64,000 bases of DNA from Rhodospirillales bacterium (GTDB lineage Bacteria > Pseudomonadota > Alphaproteobacteria > Micavibrionales > UBA1664), in contig CP060260.1 of assembly GCA_023898805.1 (NCBI GenBank), forward strand, positions 930,001 through 994,000, given 5' to 3'. The notes below the pieces were generated by a model that had not been told where the DNA came from, did not search any database, and worked only from the letters and a program-made list of their open reading frames with translations. This document shows, one piece after another, positions 43,280-51,782 of this stretch. The translations under genes were made by a program, and so were the position numbers. Numbering within the stretch: position 1 is the stretch's first letter; each line of letters begins with the position of its first letter.

Positions 43280-43837
43280 ATGAAACTTGAAATCACGCTT
43301 TTATCCATCGCCGGCGGTCTGATTCTGATGACGGCGATTTTCGCCATTCTGGCAGCCATGAAAAAACCCAGTTACCGCCGTCGCGGCCAGTTGCTGCTGC
43401 TCAACGAACAACGCTTCCTGACCGCGCTGCTCCAGGCGCTGCCCAACGACACCATCCTGACCTTCAAGGTCCGACTGCTTGATATTGTTTCGGTCACCGA
43501 TGCGCGCAGCGGCAAGGTGATGGAATCGGATTTACGGGATTACTGCGTCGACTTCGTGCTGATCGATCGCGACACGACCGATGTGCGCCTGTGCATCGAA
43601 ATGGATATGGAAGGCGGGTCGGCGGGCGACCGGCTGGCTCGCAACACCTATATCTCGCGCGCGCTGCGCCGCGCCAACATCCCCCATCTGCGCCTGCCCT
43701 TGGTGCGTTACTACGACCCGCACCGCCTGCGCCAGATCATCCACGAGGCGATCAACCCGCCGCGCAGCGCAATCGCCCGTTCTGATCAAGAGGTTACTGC
43801 GCCGGCCCGCCAAGCGCCGCGCCTCGCGCGCGCATAG
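43280..43837 (+). CDS. Membrane-anchored DUF2726 protein
   Basis: A 185-residue protein with one N-terminal transmembrane helix (LLSIAGGLILMTAIFAILAA) and a cytoplasmic DUF2726 domain (RGQLLLLNEQRFLTALLQAL through the IPHLRLPLVRYYDPHRLRQI end). DUF2726 has a nuclease-like (restriction-endonuclease-fold) layout; here the acidic core DFVLIDRDTTDVRLCIEMD fits, but activity is not established. It is divergent from uvrD and overlaps the 3' end of the convergent HELLH protein by 44 bases. Confidence 0.8.
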   Translation: MKLEITLLSIAGGLILMTAIFAILAAMKKPSYRRRGQLLLLNEQRFLTALLQALPNDTILTFKVRLLDIVSVTDARSGKVMESDLRDYCVDFVLIDRDTTDVRLCIEMDMEGGSAGDRLARNTYISRALRRANIPHLRLPLVRYYDPHRLRQIIHEAINPPRSAIARSDQEVTAPARQAPRLARA

Positions 43838-44774
43838 GAAAGGCGATCCGGCGTTCTTCGCGCGCTATATCGGCCTCCACACAGGCCAGCCGCCGCGCCG
43901 GGTCGTGCATGACCGCGCCGAAATCCTGCGCATGCGCTTCGGCGTGCCGCTCGATGGAATAAGCTTCGTATGCCGCATCGGATTCGATGCGGCCGTAAAT
44001 GCTTGCATGCACCGCCAGCGCCAGAACCGGCGCCGCCTCGCGCAATTCCGGATGCAGCCCGCTGAAATCGCCGGTCTGTGCACAATGCGCCAGATAATTA
44101 TGCAACGTATGTAAAAGTTCATGATACTGCGTCTGGTCGAAATGCCTGTGATCCGCCAACGCGCCGCCTGCGATCGTATTCATCAAGACCGTGCTTGCAC
44201 CGCCAGTGCCGGGCTCGGCCCGGCATTTTCCGGCAACAAACAAACCGTTTTCGTCCCTGTCTTCCTCGAATCGTTCGATCGCCGCCAGTGGCACACCGGT
44301 AACACGGGAAAAATGCCGCGCGAAATCTCCGGCATAGGCGATTTTTCGCTTCTGCCGCCATTCACCCCATTCGTTGACCGCATCGTTGAACGGGCGTGAA
44401 CGGGCGAAAGACGGATAAAAATGCGTTTTTAAAACCGTATCGACCCGCGCAAGCAGGGGGTCGAGATTCACATCGGAAATCAGCCGGTACACGCGGTCGC
44501 GATCCTCCGCGTCCAGCGCATCGACGCCACCACGCGCAAGCCGCGTCGCCAGCAGGATGCGCGCATCGTCGGCAAGCGGGATTTCAGCGCGCGTAAAATA
44601 ATCGGCCAGATGCCGCGCGATACCCTGTTCGGCGGCGACACCCTCTCGACCTTCCAGATCTGCGATGCGCGCGGCATCAAGTGTGGCGCGCAAATCAGGC
44701 GCCCGCCCGGCCTGCATACCCGGGGCATGCTGCGCGAAGATATCTGCAAGTGATGAAGACACAGGTGAAACCAT
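43794..44774 (-). CDS. Unknown protein with a zinc-metallopeptidase-like HELLH motif
   Basis: A 326-residue protein without signal peptide or membrane segment. HELLH at residues 218-222 (QYHELLHTLHNYLAH) fits the HExxH zinc site of metallopeptidases, and about 55 residues later a helix YSIERHAEAHAQDF offers glutamates (275, 279) for a third ligand, the gluzincin-like spacing seen in several small metallopeptidase families. The N-terminal half (LARGGVDALDAEDRDRVYRL) is unlike anything I know. If active it would be a cytoplasmic protease or peptidase. Its 3' end overlaps the convergent DUF2726 gene by 44 bases. Confidence 0.65.
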   Translation of the reverse strand: MVSPVSSSLADIFAQHAPGMQAGRAPDLRATLDAARIADLEGREGVAAEQGIARHLADYFTRAEIPLADDARILLATRLARGGVDALDAEDRDRVYRLISDVNLDPLLARVDTVLKTHFYPSFARSRPFNDAVNEWGEWRQKRKIAYAGDFARHFSRVTGVPLAAIERFEEDRDENGLFVAGKCRAEPGTGGASTVLMNTIAGGALADHRHFDQTQYHELLHTLHNYLAHCAQTGDFSGLHPELREAAPVLALAVHASIYGRIESDAAYEAYSIERHAEAHAQDFGAVMHDPARRLACVEADIAREERRIAFPMRARGAALGGPAQ

Positions 44775-44813
44775 GACCCCACTCTACCCGCAAAAAATTA
44801 ACATAACAAAAAC

Positions 44814-45731
44814 TTAATCGGGGTGATACAAGTGTTTGAAATGATGGGTGGATTCCCAGCGTTCGGTAACCCCGGAATCCGGCATCATGCCCATACCATC
44901 TTGTATGACGACAGGTGCAAGCGGCTTGTCGCCCTTGATTCCGGCGCTGATCCATTCCGCCCCGCCTTCGGCGACATAGGCCGAACCGGCCTTGCGCACC
45001 GGAATCGCGTTTTCGGGCCAGCCGCCGGGCAGCGGCCAATTGGCGGCAGCCCCGATCACCGCGTCCGCATCAAGCAAAAGCGGGTCGATCGTGGGAAACA
45101 GACTGCGCGGCGCGACCCAAAGTTTTTCGACGCGCACCCCGCGCCGCCACAGCGCCACCGCGTCGTTGACCAGTTGCGCCACCGCTTCGGGCGGGACGTC
45201 GGCGGTATTGATCACAAGGTCATAACCCGCATGGTCTTCGATATCCGCGTTGTAATATGCCTTGAACCGCGCCCGCTCGCTGGCCTTGCGCGCGCCAAGC
45301 GCGGCCTCGACCTCGGCCTGTGTCCGGTAATCCCCCTCGCCGATGCGGCCGGTATCCTTGCCCACCCGCGCGGCGGCAATGGCAGGCGGCACCTCCAGCT
45401 TGACCCGGAAGGACATCGGCAGGAAATGAAATGCCATGCGTGAATCGACCACCAGATTGGTCGGCGTGCGCGCCAGATTCTTAAATACGGAATCGATCTG
45501 GTCGTCGATTGATCGGTCGGTTTCCGCCCGACGGTTAAGTTCAAGGGTCGTGATCCCCATTTTCTCGGCCAGTTTTCGCTGCACGACCCCGGTCGAATAG
45601 CGTTCCGCCTGCCAGCGTTCGACCAGCGCGTTGGCCAAAAGGCTTTTACCCGACCCCAGATCCCCGGAAATCGTGATGATTATGGGTTTGTCGCCGCCGT
45701 TGGCGCCCGGTTTTTCCGTCATGCCGGGCAT
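44814..45731 (-). CDS. Cytidylate-kinase-like P-loop protein with C-terminal extension
   Basis: A 305-residue protein. Residues about 10-190 form a P-loop kinase fold with ITISGDLGSGKSLLANAL (Walker A), VVDSRMAFHFLP and a lid-like RARFKAYYNADIEDHAGYDLVINT, as in cytidylate-kinase-like proteins (CMK-like, AAA_18). The last ~110 residues (LWVAPRSLFPTIDPLLLDAD onward) are not part of the canonical kinase and I cannot identify them. The substrate could be a nucleoside phosphate or another small molecule. Starts at 45731 or 45722 are both plausible; I prefer 45731 because of a GGGGGG stretch upstream. Confidence 0.7.
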   Translation of the reverse strand: MPGMTEKPGANGGDKPIIITISGDLGSGKSLLANALVERWQAERYSTGVVQRKLAEKMGITTLELNRRAETDRSIDDQIDSVFKNLARTPTNLVVDSRMAFHFLPMSFRVKLEVPPAIAAARVGKDTGRIGEGDYRTQAEVEAALGARKASERARFKAYYNADIEDHAGYDLVINTADVPPEAVAQLVNDAVALWRRGVRVEKLWVAPRSLFPTIDPLLLDADAVIGAAANWPLPGGWPENAIPVRKAGSAYVAEGGAEWISAGIKGDKPLAPVVIQDGMGMMPDSGVTERWESTHHFKHLYHPD

Positions 45732-45874
45732 GATGCGATGCCCCCCGCCCTTTGGCAAGGCCCCCTAAATTCTGGCAAACATTTATAAACAAAGGAGAAA
45801 CTTGACGGCAGGGGTAAAACCGGTGCAATCTGCCCTTGAAAATCAAAAAACCAAAACAAGGGGTTATGCAGGTC

Positions 45875-46186
45875 ATGACCAAATCCGAACTTATCCGCCG
45901 TTTGGCCGAACGCTATCCGGACCTTTATCTTTCGGATCTCGAACGCGTCATCGACACGGTGTTCGAGGAAATCACCCGCGCCCTTGTCCGCGGCGACCGC
46001 GTGGAATTGCGCGGTTTCGGGGCGTTCTCGGTCAAAAAGCGCGAGGCGCGCACCGGCCGCAACCCGCGCACGGGCTCGGCCGTTCAGGTCAAGGCCAAGA
46101 CCATGCCCTTTTTCAAAACCGGGAAATTGCTGCGCGACCGTCTGAACGGCAAGACCGTCGACAAGAACGCCGAAGACAAATTCTAA
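45875..46186 (+). CDS. ihfB: Integration host factor beta subunit
   Basis: A 103-residue HU/IHF-family nucleoid protein that bends DNA about 160 degrees as an IHF-alpha/beta dimer. It begins MTKSELIRRLAERYPDLYLS (the tyrosine of the beta subunit is typical), continues RVELRGFGAFSVKKREAR and has the NPRTG arm with proline that intercalates in DNA. An in-frame ATG at 45866 is too close to the AAGGGG ribosome site, so I use 45875. A leftward kinase-like gene is divergent, and a possible TTGACG -35 lies at 45802. Confidence 0.9.
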   Translation: MTKSELIRRLAERYPDLYLSDLERVIDTVFEEITRALVRGDRVELRGFGAFSVKKREARTGRNPRTGSAVQVKAKTMPFFKTGKLLRDRLNGKTVDKNAEDKF

Positions 46187-46199
46187 GACACCTCTTTCA

Positions 46200-46745
46200 A
46201 TGTTCGAAAAACGGCCGATCGTCGGTGTGATGGGATCACATGAAAACGGGCGCGACGAACTGGCCGCGCCGCTGGGCCGCGCTCTGGCGGGGCTTGGCGT
46301 ACATCTTCTGACCGGAGCCGGCGAAGGCGTGATGACGACGGTTTCCCGCGCTTTTGTCGAAACCGCGCCCCGTCAGGGCCGCTGCATCGGCATCGTGCCG
46401 ACCGACCATCAACCCGACGGCACGTTCAAGGTGCGTCAAGGTTATCCGAATCCCTATGTCGAAATCCCGGTTTTCACGCCCCTGAGCGTGAACAGGACCA
46501 TCGACACGCCTGGTTTGACCCGTAACCACGTCAACATCATGACGTCGGACATCATAATCGCCATGCCCGGCGGCCCCGGCACGCGCAACGAAATCGACCT
46601 TGCGATCAAGTTTCAAAAGCCGCTTTGCCTGTTCGGGCCGCACGACCTGCCGTCCGAACTGATTCAAGCCCTGCCGCATTTTGAAACCCCGGACGATGCC
46701 GTAGACTGGGTGAAATCTCATCTTCCGGCGGAAAACAGGCCATGA
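46200..46745 (+). CDS. LOG-family/MoCo-carrier-like Rossmann protein
   Basis: A 181-residue protein with the DprA/LOG Rossmann fold: IVGVMGSHENGRDE opens, LTGAGEGVMTTVSRAF binds phosphate, and IIAMPGGPGTRNEIDLAI is the PGGxGTxxE signature shared by lysine decarboxylase-like LOG proteins and molybdenum-cofactor carrier proteins (TIGR00725-like). LOG enzymes release cytokinin nucleobases; many bacterial members have other or unknown substrates. Starts 13 bases after ihfB and ends with ATGA overlap into pyrF. Confidence 0.8.
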   Translation: MFEKRPIVGVMGSHENGRDELAAPLGRALAGLGVHLLTGAGEGVMTTVSRAFVETAPRQGRCIGIVPTDHQPDGTFKVRQGYPNPYVEIPVFTPLSVNRTIDTPGLTRNHVNIMTSDIIIAMPGGPGTRNEIDLAIKFQKPLCLFGPHDLPSELIQALPHFETPDDAVDWVKSHLPAENRP

Positions 46746-47503
46746 CCCGCGTATTGCCGAAAATCTATGCCGCGATCGACACGCCCGACGTTACGGGTGC
46801 GTGCGACCTTGCCCGCCGCCTTGCCGGTGCCGGATGCGGCATCAAGCTGGGGATGGAATTCTTCAACGCCAACGGCCCGCAGGGTATCGAAACGATCCAG
46901 AAATCCGCCCCCGGTATTTCGCTGTTCATCGACCTCAAATACCATGACATTCCCAATACCGTCGCGGGCGCGCTGCGCTCCATCGCGCGCCTCGCGCCCG
47001 ATTTCGTCAACGTCCACGCTTCGGGCGGCCCGGCGATGATGACGGCGGGGCTGGACGCGCTGCGCGATGAATCGGCCAAACGCGGCATCCAGACACCCAA
47101 ACTTCTTGCCGTAACTGTCCTGACCTCGATGGACGATGCGGCGGTCGCGGCGGTTGGCTGGCAACTGCCGGTCGCGGATCAGGTCAAACGTCTGGCGCTT
47201 TTGACGCAAAAGGCCGGACTGGACGGTGTCGTCTGCTCCCCGCTTGAGGTTGCGATGGTGCGGGAAACCTGCGGCCCCGGTTTTGTCACCATGGTTCCCG
47301 GCATCCGCCCGGGCGCAGACGCTGGTTCTCCGCAAACGGAAGGTTTTGGTAAGCAAAACCGACCAAACAATAACGATCAAAAACGCGTGATGACCCCGAA
47401 AGAGGCGGTTGCGGCAGGCGCCACCCACCTTGTCATCGGCCGCCCGATCACGCAGGCCCCCGACCCGGCCAACGCCGCGGCGGACATTATTGCTTCTTTA
47501 TAA
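46742..47503 (+). CDS. pyrF: Orotidine 5'-phosphate decarboxylase
   Basis: A 253-residue TIM-barrel enzyme that makes UMP. The catalytic Lys-Asp network is intact: FIDLKYHDIPNTV, and the phosphate-binding end is VIGRPI. GFVTMVPGIRP and DQKRVMTPKEA, normally a few residues apart, are separated by about 16 extra residues (SPQTEGFGKQNRPNNN), which fall in the loop that closes over the substrate. That stretch is AT-rich and contains a hairpin. Upstream overlap is ATGA with the LOG-like gene; trpF follows after 12 bases. Confidence 0.93.
   Translation: MTRVLPKIYAAIDTPDVTGACDLARRLAGAGCGIKLGMEFFNANGPQGIETIQKSAPGISLFIDLKYHDIPNTVAGALRSIARLAPDFVNVHASGGPAMMTAGLDALRDESAKRGIQTPKLLAVTVLTSMDDAAVAAVGWQLPVADQVKRLALLTQKAGLDGVVCSPLEVAMVRETCGPGFVTMVPGIRPGADAGSPQTEGFGKQNRPNNNDQKRVMTPKEAVAAGATHLVIGRPITQAPDPANAAADIIASL
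47342..47360 (+). repeat. Palindrome inside an in-frame insertion in pyrF
   Basis: Perfect stem GGTTTTG-GTAAG-CAAAACC within an AT-rich stretch of about 50 bases (about 47323-47374) that encodes the extra residues of the PyrF loop. It resembles in type the palindromic elements that insert in frame in Rickettsia genes, though I cannot show it belongs to that family. Confidence 0.6.
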
Positions 47504-47515
47504 GAATTTAGCGCA

Positions 47516-48163
47516 ATGTCCGTGACAAATGTAAAAATCAAGATCTGCGGCATCGGGGACGAAGCGGCCTTGGCGGCGGCACGCGACGCGGGGGCGGATT
47601 TTCTGGGCTTTGTCTTTTACCCGCGCTCGCCGCGCGCGGTTACGCCCGATGCGGCGGCAATGCTGATGCGCGATGCGGGCGCGCACGCGAAAAAAGTCGG
47701 CCTGTTCGTCGACCCGACGGATGACGAATTGCGCCGCACGCTGGCGCTGGCCCCGCTCGACATGATCCAGTTGCATGGTGGCGAATCCGTATCCCGCGTC
47801 GCCGACGTCAGGGCGCGTTTCGGCCTGCCGGTGATCAAGGCGCTGCGCATCGCCGCGCGCGACGACCTGATGCCCGTCGATTCCTACGCCCGCATGGCGG
47901 ACTGGATTTTATTCGACGCCCGCGTCGACAACGCGGCCCTGCCCGGCGGCATGGGGCGACGTTTCGATTGGTCCGTCCTTGACGGATTCCGCTGCGCGCG
48001 GCCCTGGATGCTGGCCGGCGGACTGGACGCCGAAAACGTTGTGAATGCGCTTGCCCGCCTCAAACCCGACGCGGTGGACGTTTCCAGCGGGGTGGAATCC
48101 GCCCCCGGCGTCAAGGACGCTGGAAAAATTCGCGCTTTTGTGGATAAAGTGCGGGGATGCTGA
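47516..48163 (+). CDS. trpF: Phosphoribosylanthranilate isomerase
   Basis: A 215-residue TIM-barrel enzyme catalysing the third step from chorismate to tryptophan (PRA to CdRP). KICGIGDEAALAAARDAGAD contains the catalytic Cys, GFVFYPRSPRAV is the usual next block, IQLHGGES follows, and ILFDARV holds the general-acid Asp; the phosphate clamp is WMLAGGLDAENV and VDVSSGVESAPGVKD. It overlaps trpB by seven bases. trpC, G and E are not in the window. Confidence 0.95.
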   Translation: MSVTNVKIKICGIGDEAALAAARDAGADFLGFVFYPRSPRAVTPDAAAMLMRDAGAHAKKVGLFVDPTDDELRRTLALAPLDMIQLHGGESVSRVADVRARFGLPVIKALRIAARDDLMPVDSYARMADWILFDARVDNAALPGGMGRRFDWSVLDGFRCARPWMLAGGLDAENVVNALARLKPDAVDVSSGVESAPGVKDAGKIRAFVDKVRGC

Positions 48164-49359
48164 ACTCCCTGCGCAACCAGCCCGACGAACGCGGGCACTT
48201 TGGCCCTTATGGCGGCCGTTACGTCGCCGAAACCCTGATGCCCTTGATCCTTGCGGTCGAAAAGGCATGGAACGCCGCGAAAAGCGACCCCGCCTACTGG
48301 GCGCAATTCGATGAATTGCAGCGCGATTACGTGGGCCGCCCCAGCCCGCTTTACTTTGCGGAACCCACGACCAAAAAGCTCGGCGGCGCGAAGGTCTATT
48401 TCAAAAGGGATGAACTGAACCACACCGGCTCTCACAAAATCAACAACACCATCGGCCAGATTTTGCTGGCGATGCGCATGGGCAAAACCCGCATCATCGC
48501 GGAAACCGGCGCGGGCCAGCACGGCGTCGCGACGGCCACCGTCTGCGCGCGCTTCGGCCTGCCCTGCACCGTGTTCATGGGCGCGACGGACATCGAGCGC
48601 CAGAAACCCAACGTCTTCCGCATGAAACTTCTGGGGGCGGAGGTACGGCCCGTGACATCCGGCGCCGGCACCCTGAAGGACGCGATGAACGAAGCCCTGC
48701 GTGATTGGGTCACCAACGTCCATGACACGTTTTACATCATCGGCACGGTGGCGGGCCCGCACCCCTACCCGTCGATGGTGCGCGATTTCCAAAGCATCAT
48801 CGGCCGCGAGGCCCGCGCCCAGATGCTGGAACGCGAAGGCCGCCTGCCCGATCTTCTGGTCGCCTGCATCGGCGGCGGGTCGAACGCCATAGGCCTGTTT
48901 CATCCGTTCCTTGACGACGCATCCGTCAAAATCATGGGCGTGGAGGCGGGCGGCTACGGCCTTGATAAACAGCACGCGGCCTCCCTCAACGGCGGACGGC
49001 CGGGCATCCTGCACGGCAACCTGACCTATCTTTTGCAAAACGACGACGGCCAGATCGAGGAAGGGCACAGCATTTCCGCCGGCCTCGATTATCCGGGAAT
49101 AGGCCCCGAACACGCATGGCTGCACGACCAAAAGCGTGCCAGCTACGTTTCGGTGACGGATGACGAGGCGCTGGAAGGCTTCAAGCAATGCACGCGCCTT
49201 GAAGGCATCATTCCCGCGCTCGAGCCCGCGCACGCCTATGCGCAGGTCATGAAAATCGCACCGAAGATGAAGCCCGACGACATCATCATCATGAACATGT
49301 GCGGCCGCGGCGATAAGGACATCTTCACCGTCGCCGACCGCTTCGGGGTACGCCTGTGA
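48157..49359 (+). CDS. trpB: Tryptophan synthase beta chain
   Basis: A 400-residue PLP enzyme joining indole and serine. PLP lysine lies in HTGSHKINNTIGQ; the phosphate loop is CIGGGSNAIGLFHPF; AETGAGQHGVATATV and the final NMCGRGDKD are typical. TrpA normally forms the alpha-2-beta-2 complex with it, but here an unrelated gene sits between them. Length and start are normal. Confidence 0.97.
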   Translation: MLNSLRNQPDERGHFGPYGGRYVAETLMPLILAVEKAWNAAKSDPAYWAQFDELQRDYVGRPSPLYFAEPTTKKLGGAKVYFKRDELNHTGSHKINNTIGQILLAMRMGKTRIIAETGAGQHGVATATVCARFGLPCTVFMGATDIERQKPNVFRMKLLGAEVRPVTSGAGTLKDAMNEALRDWVTNVHDTFYIIGTVAGPHPYPSMVRDFQSIIGREARAQMLEREGRLPDLLVACIGGGSNAIGLFHPFLDDASVKIMGVEAGGYGLDKQHAASLNGGRPGILHGNLTYLLQNDDGQIEEGHSISAGLDYPGIGPEHAWLHDQKRASYVSVTDDEALEGFKQCTRLEGIIPALEPAHAYAQVMKIAPKMKPDDIIIMNMCGRGDKDIFTVADRFGVRL

Positions 49360-49892
49360 ACCCGCTTCTCACCGAACTCGAAGGCCGCATCCCGGCCGAT
49401 TTGTTCAACGCGCTGGCCACGTTGCCGCCCTCGCTTGCCCTTGCCCGCATCGCATACAAGCGCGCCACACCCGACACGGTCCGGCAGCGGCGCGGCGCCT
49501 TCAGCACGATCAAATCCGAATTCCTGCAATACATGGCCAATCATCACGCCGAAAATCTGCGCGCGATGAATCTGACCGACCAAAGCATCGAAGCCATGCG
49601 CCTGTATGGGATGTTCCCACAAAACCGCCCCGGCGAAAGAATGGATATGAGCGTCGATCACAAACGCTCCCTGTCCATGGGCGGCGATAACGGCTTCGAC
49701 AATCTGATGCTGTTGCCCGATCGTTTCAATGCGCTGAAGGACGAACTTGAAAAGGCGCAACGCAGCGACACGACAAACACGCAGGCCAGCCTGATCACCA
49801 TTCTGCCCGCCGACCCGGGCGATCAAATTCCCTTCATTCCCGGCGGCTTCGCCAAGGCAAGCCGCAAATCCAAAATGCCGGAACACGCATGA
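49356..49892 (+). CDS. HNH-nuclease-like protein between trpB and trpA
   Basis: A 178-residue protein not expected in a trp operon. It has a GTG start overlapping the trpB stop and ends with ATGA overlap into trpA, so it is translationally coupled to both. Residues about 97-130 read MDMSVDHKRSLSMGGDNGFD then NLMLLPDRFNALKDE, matching the DH...GGxN...NLxLL...N pattern of HNH endonucleases with the third position Asn125 instead of His (an HNN form). The N-terminal part is helical and unrecognised. It may be a working nuclease, a DNA/RNA-binding relic or a regulator; only the motif supports this. Confidence 0.6.
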   Translation: MNPLLTELEGRIPADLFNALATLPPSLALARIAYKRATPDTVRQRRGAFSTIKSEFLQYMANHHAENLRAMNLTDQSIEAMRLYGMFPQNRPGERMDMSVDHKRSLSMGGDNGFDNLMLLPDRFNALKDELEKAQRSDTTNTQASLITILPADPGDQIPFIPGGFAKASRKSKMPEHA

Positions 49893-50680
49893 CCAACCGC
49901 ATCGACACCGTTTTTAAAACCATCAGGCGCCCGGCGCTGGTCACCTTCATCACCGCGGGCGACCCGGACTACGCGTCGTCGCTGGCGATTCTGAAATCCC
50001 TGCCCGGCGCGGGGGCCGACATCATCGAACTCGGCATGCCATTCACCGACCCGATGGCCGACGGCCCGACCATTCAGGCATCCAGCCTGCGCGCGCTTGA
50101 ATCCGGCGCGTCATTGCGTACCACATTGCAGATGGTGCGCGACTTCAGGGCGGACGACGCCACGACGCCGGTCGTGCTGATGGGCTATGCCAACCCGGTC
50201 TACCAATACGGGTTTCAGGATTTTTGCGCCGACGCGGCCGATGCCGGTGTCGACGGGCTGATTATCGTCGATCTACCGCCGGAGGAGGACGACGCCCTTC
50301 TGGTCTTGAGCCAATCCTACGGCCTGCACCTGATCAAACTGGTGACGCCGACCACGACCGTGGAACGCCTGAAAACCATCCTGCCCAAGGCGTCCGGCTT
50401 TTTGTATTACGTTTCGGTGACCGGCATCACCGGCGGGGCCTCGGCCGACATCAACGCCGTGGAAAACCGGATCGCCATGATCCGCGAACATACGGACTTG
50501 CCCATCGCCGCCGGTTTTGGCATCCGCACGCCCGCCGACGTCGCCGCCTTCGCGCGCGTGGCCGACGCCGTGGTCGTGGGCTCCGCCATCGTGGACAAAA
50601 CCGCCGACCCCAAGGCAGCCAGCGCTTTCGTCGGGAGTCTGGCCGCGGCGATCAAGGGCGTCGCGCGAAAGCCGTCATAG
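49889..50680 (+). CDS. trpA: Tryptophan synthase alpha chain
   Basis: A 263-residue TIM-barrel lyase that cleaves indole-3-glycerol phosphate to indole and G3P for TrpB. The catalytic Glu is in ADIIELGMPFTDPMADGPTI (which also holds the Asp), the mobile loop and phosphate site are VTGITGGAS and AGFGIRTPADV. Its 3' end overlaps the convergent pyrD gene by six bases. Confidence 0.97.
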   Translation: MTNRIDTVFKTIRRPALVTFITAGDPDYASSLAILKSLPGAGADIIELGMPFTDPMADGPTIQASSLRALESGASLRTTLQMVRDFRADDATTPVVLMGYANPVYQYGFQDFCADAADAGVDGLIIVDLPPEEDDALLVLSQSYGLHLIKLVTPTTTVERLKTILPKASGFLYYVSVTGITGGASADINAVENRIAMIREHTDLPIAAGFGIRTPADVAAFARVADAVVVGSAIVDKTADPKAASAFVGSLAAAIKGVARKPS

Positions 50681-51616
50681 CGTCTTTAACCGCCCGCGGA
50701 AACTTTCGATATCCGCATATCCCTTGGCGCGCATGATCTCGCGCAATTCTGCCGCGATGCGCGCGAAACATCCCACGCCCTCGCGCATGAACTGCGTGCC
50801 GATCTGCACCGCGCTGGCGCCGCACAATATATGCTCGAACGCGTCCATGCCGGTTTTGATGCCGCCGACGCCGATCACCGAAATCTCTTTTTTCAGCAGC
50901 GTGCGGAATTTACGCACATTGGCCAACGCCGTGGGCTTGATGAAATCGCCGCCGAGTCCGCCGAACCCGCCCTTGGGCTTGATGACCGCGCATTCCGCCT
51001 GCGGATCGACGACAAGCCCGTTGCCGACGCTGTTGATGCAAGTGACAAAGGCCAGTGGAAAATCGTTAAGCACGGCGGCCATCATGTCGAAATGCGGCAT
51101 GTCGAAATAGGGTGGAAGTTTGACGCCCAAAGGCTGCTTCGCTTCGGCGAGAACCATATCGAGAAGCGGGCGCGTGTTTTCAAAATCGTATCCGGTCTGC
51201 GGCTTGCCCGGAAGATTGGGGCAGGACAGGTTCAGTTCGATCGCCGCGACCCCGTCATACCTGGCAAGTTCCTTGACGATATGTACGTTGTCTTGCGGGC
51301 TCAACCCCGCGACCGAGATGAAATACGGCTTGCCGAAGGCCTGAGCCTGTTCGGCGAACGCGGCGTAAAATGCGTAACCTTCATTCGGCAGCCCCATGCT
51401 GTTGATGCTGCCCCACGGCATTTCGGCATAGCGCGGCATCTCGTTGCCCGCCCGTTTTTCCAGCGTGGCGCTTTTGCTTAAGACCGCGCCGGCATCGCTT
51501 GCGCCGATGGCCTGCATTTCCGCGGCACTGCTGCACAAGGGACCCGAAGCGTTATACACGCAGGATTCCAGCGAAACGCCCGCTAGCGCCGTCGCGAGGG
51601 AGATCGGATCCGCCAT
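50675..51616 (-). CDS. pyrD: Dihydroorotate dehydrogenase, class 1A-like
   Basis: A 313-residue FMN enzyme making orotate. The active-site loop AIELNLSCPNLPGKPQTGYD carries a cysteine base, characteristic of cytosolic class 1A enzymes that use fumarate, instead of the serine and N-terminal membrane helix of class 2 enzymes. The FMN phosphate site is SVIGVGGIKTG and GASAVQIGTQFM. Many alphaproteobacteria carry class 2, so this is unusual. The start at 51616 gives the usual length; eight extra codons upstream are open. Divergent from accD. Confidence 0.9.
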   Translation of the reverse strand: MADPISLATALAGVSLESCVYNASGPLCSSAAEMQAIGASDAGAVLSKSATLEKRAGNEMPRYAEMPWGSINSMGLPNEGYAFYAAFAEQAQAFGKPYFISVAGLSPQDNVHIVKELARYDGVAAIELNLSCPNLPGKPQTGYDFENTRPLLDMVLAEAKQPLGVKLPPYFDMPHFDMMAAVLNDFPLAFVTCINSVGNGLVVDPQAECAVIKPKGGFGGLGGDFIKPTALANVRKFRTLLKKEISVIGVGGIKTGMDAFEHILCGASAVQIGTQFMREGVGCFARIAAELREIMRAKGYADIESFRGRLKTL

Positions 51617-51782
51617 AAAAACCTCTAAAGAATCTGCCAAGGTGAAACCAGTACTGCTAACTCGTTGTATCAGCGTGCAAAACAGTTGAATAGCGTGGAT
51701 TTTAAGGCTTCAGCACTGGCTTATGGCTTTATAATGCGGTACAGCAATGGACCATGGAAATCAGAACGGGGGCCCCGATCGC

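Noticed and set aside
45802..45830. Promoter before ihfB (TTGACG, 17 bp, GCAATC)
   Set aside because: The -35 is good but the -10 has little match to consensus, so it is not listed as a feature.
47884..49233. 449-codon minus frame over trpF/trpB
   Set aside because: Shadow of trpB; no start signals and antisense composition.
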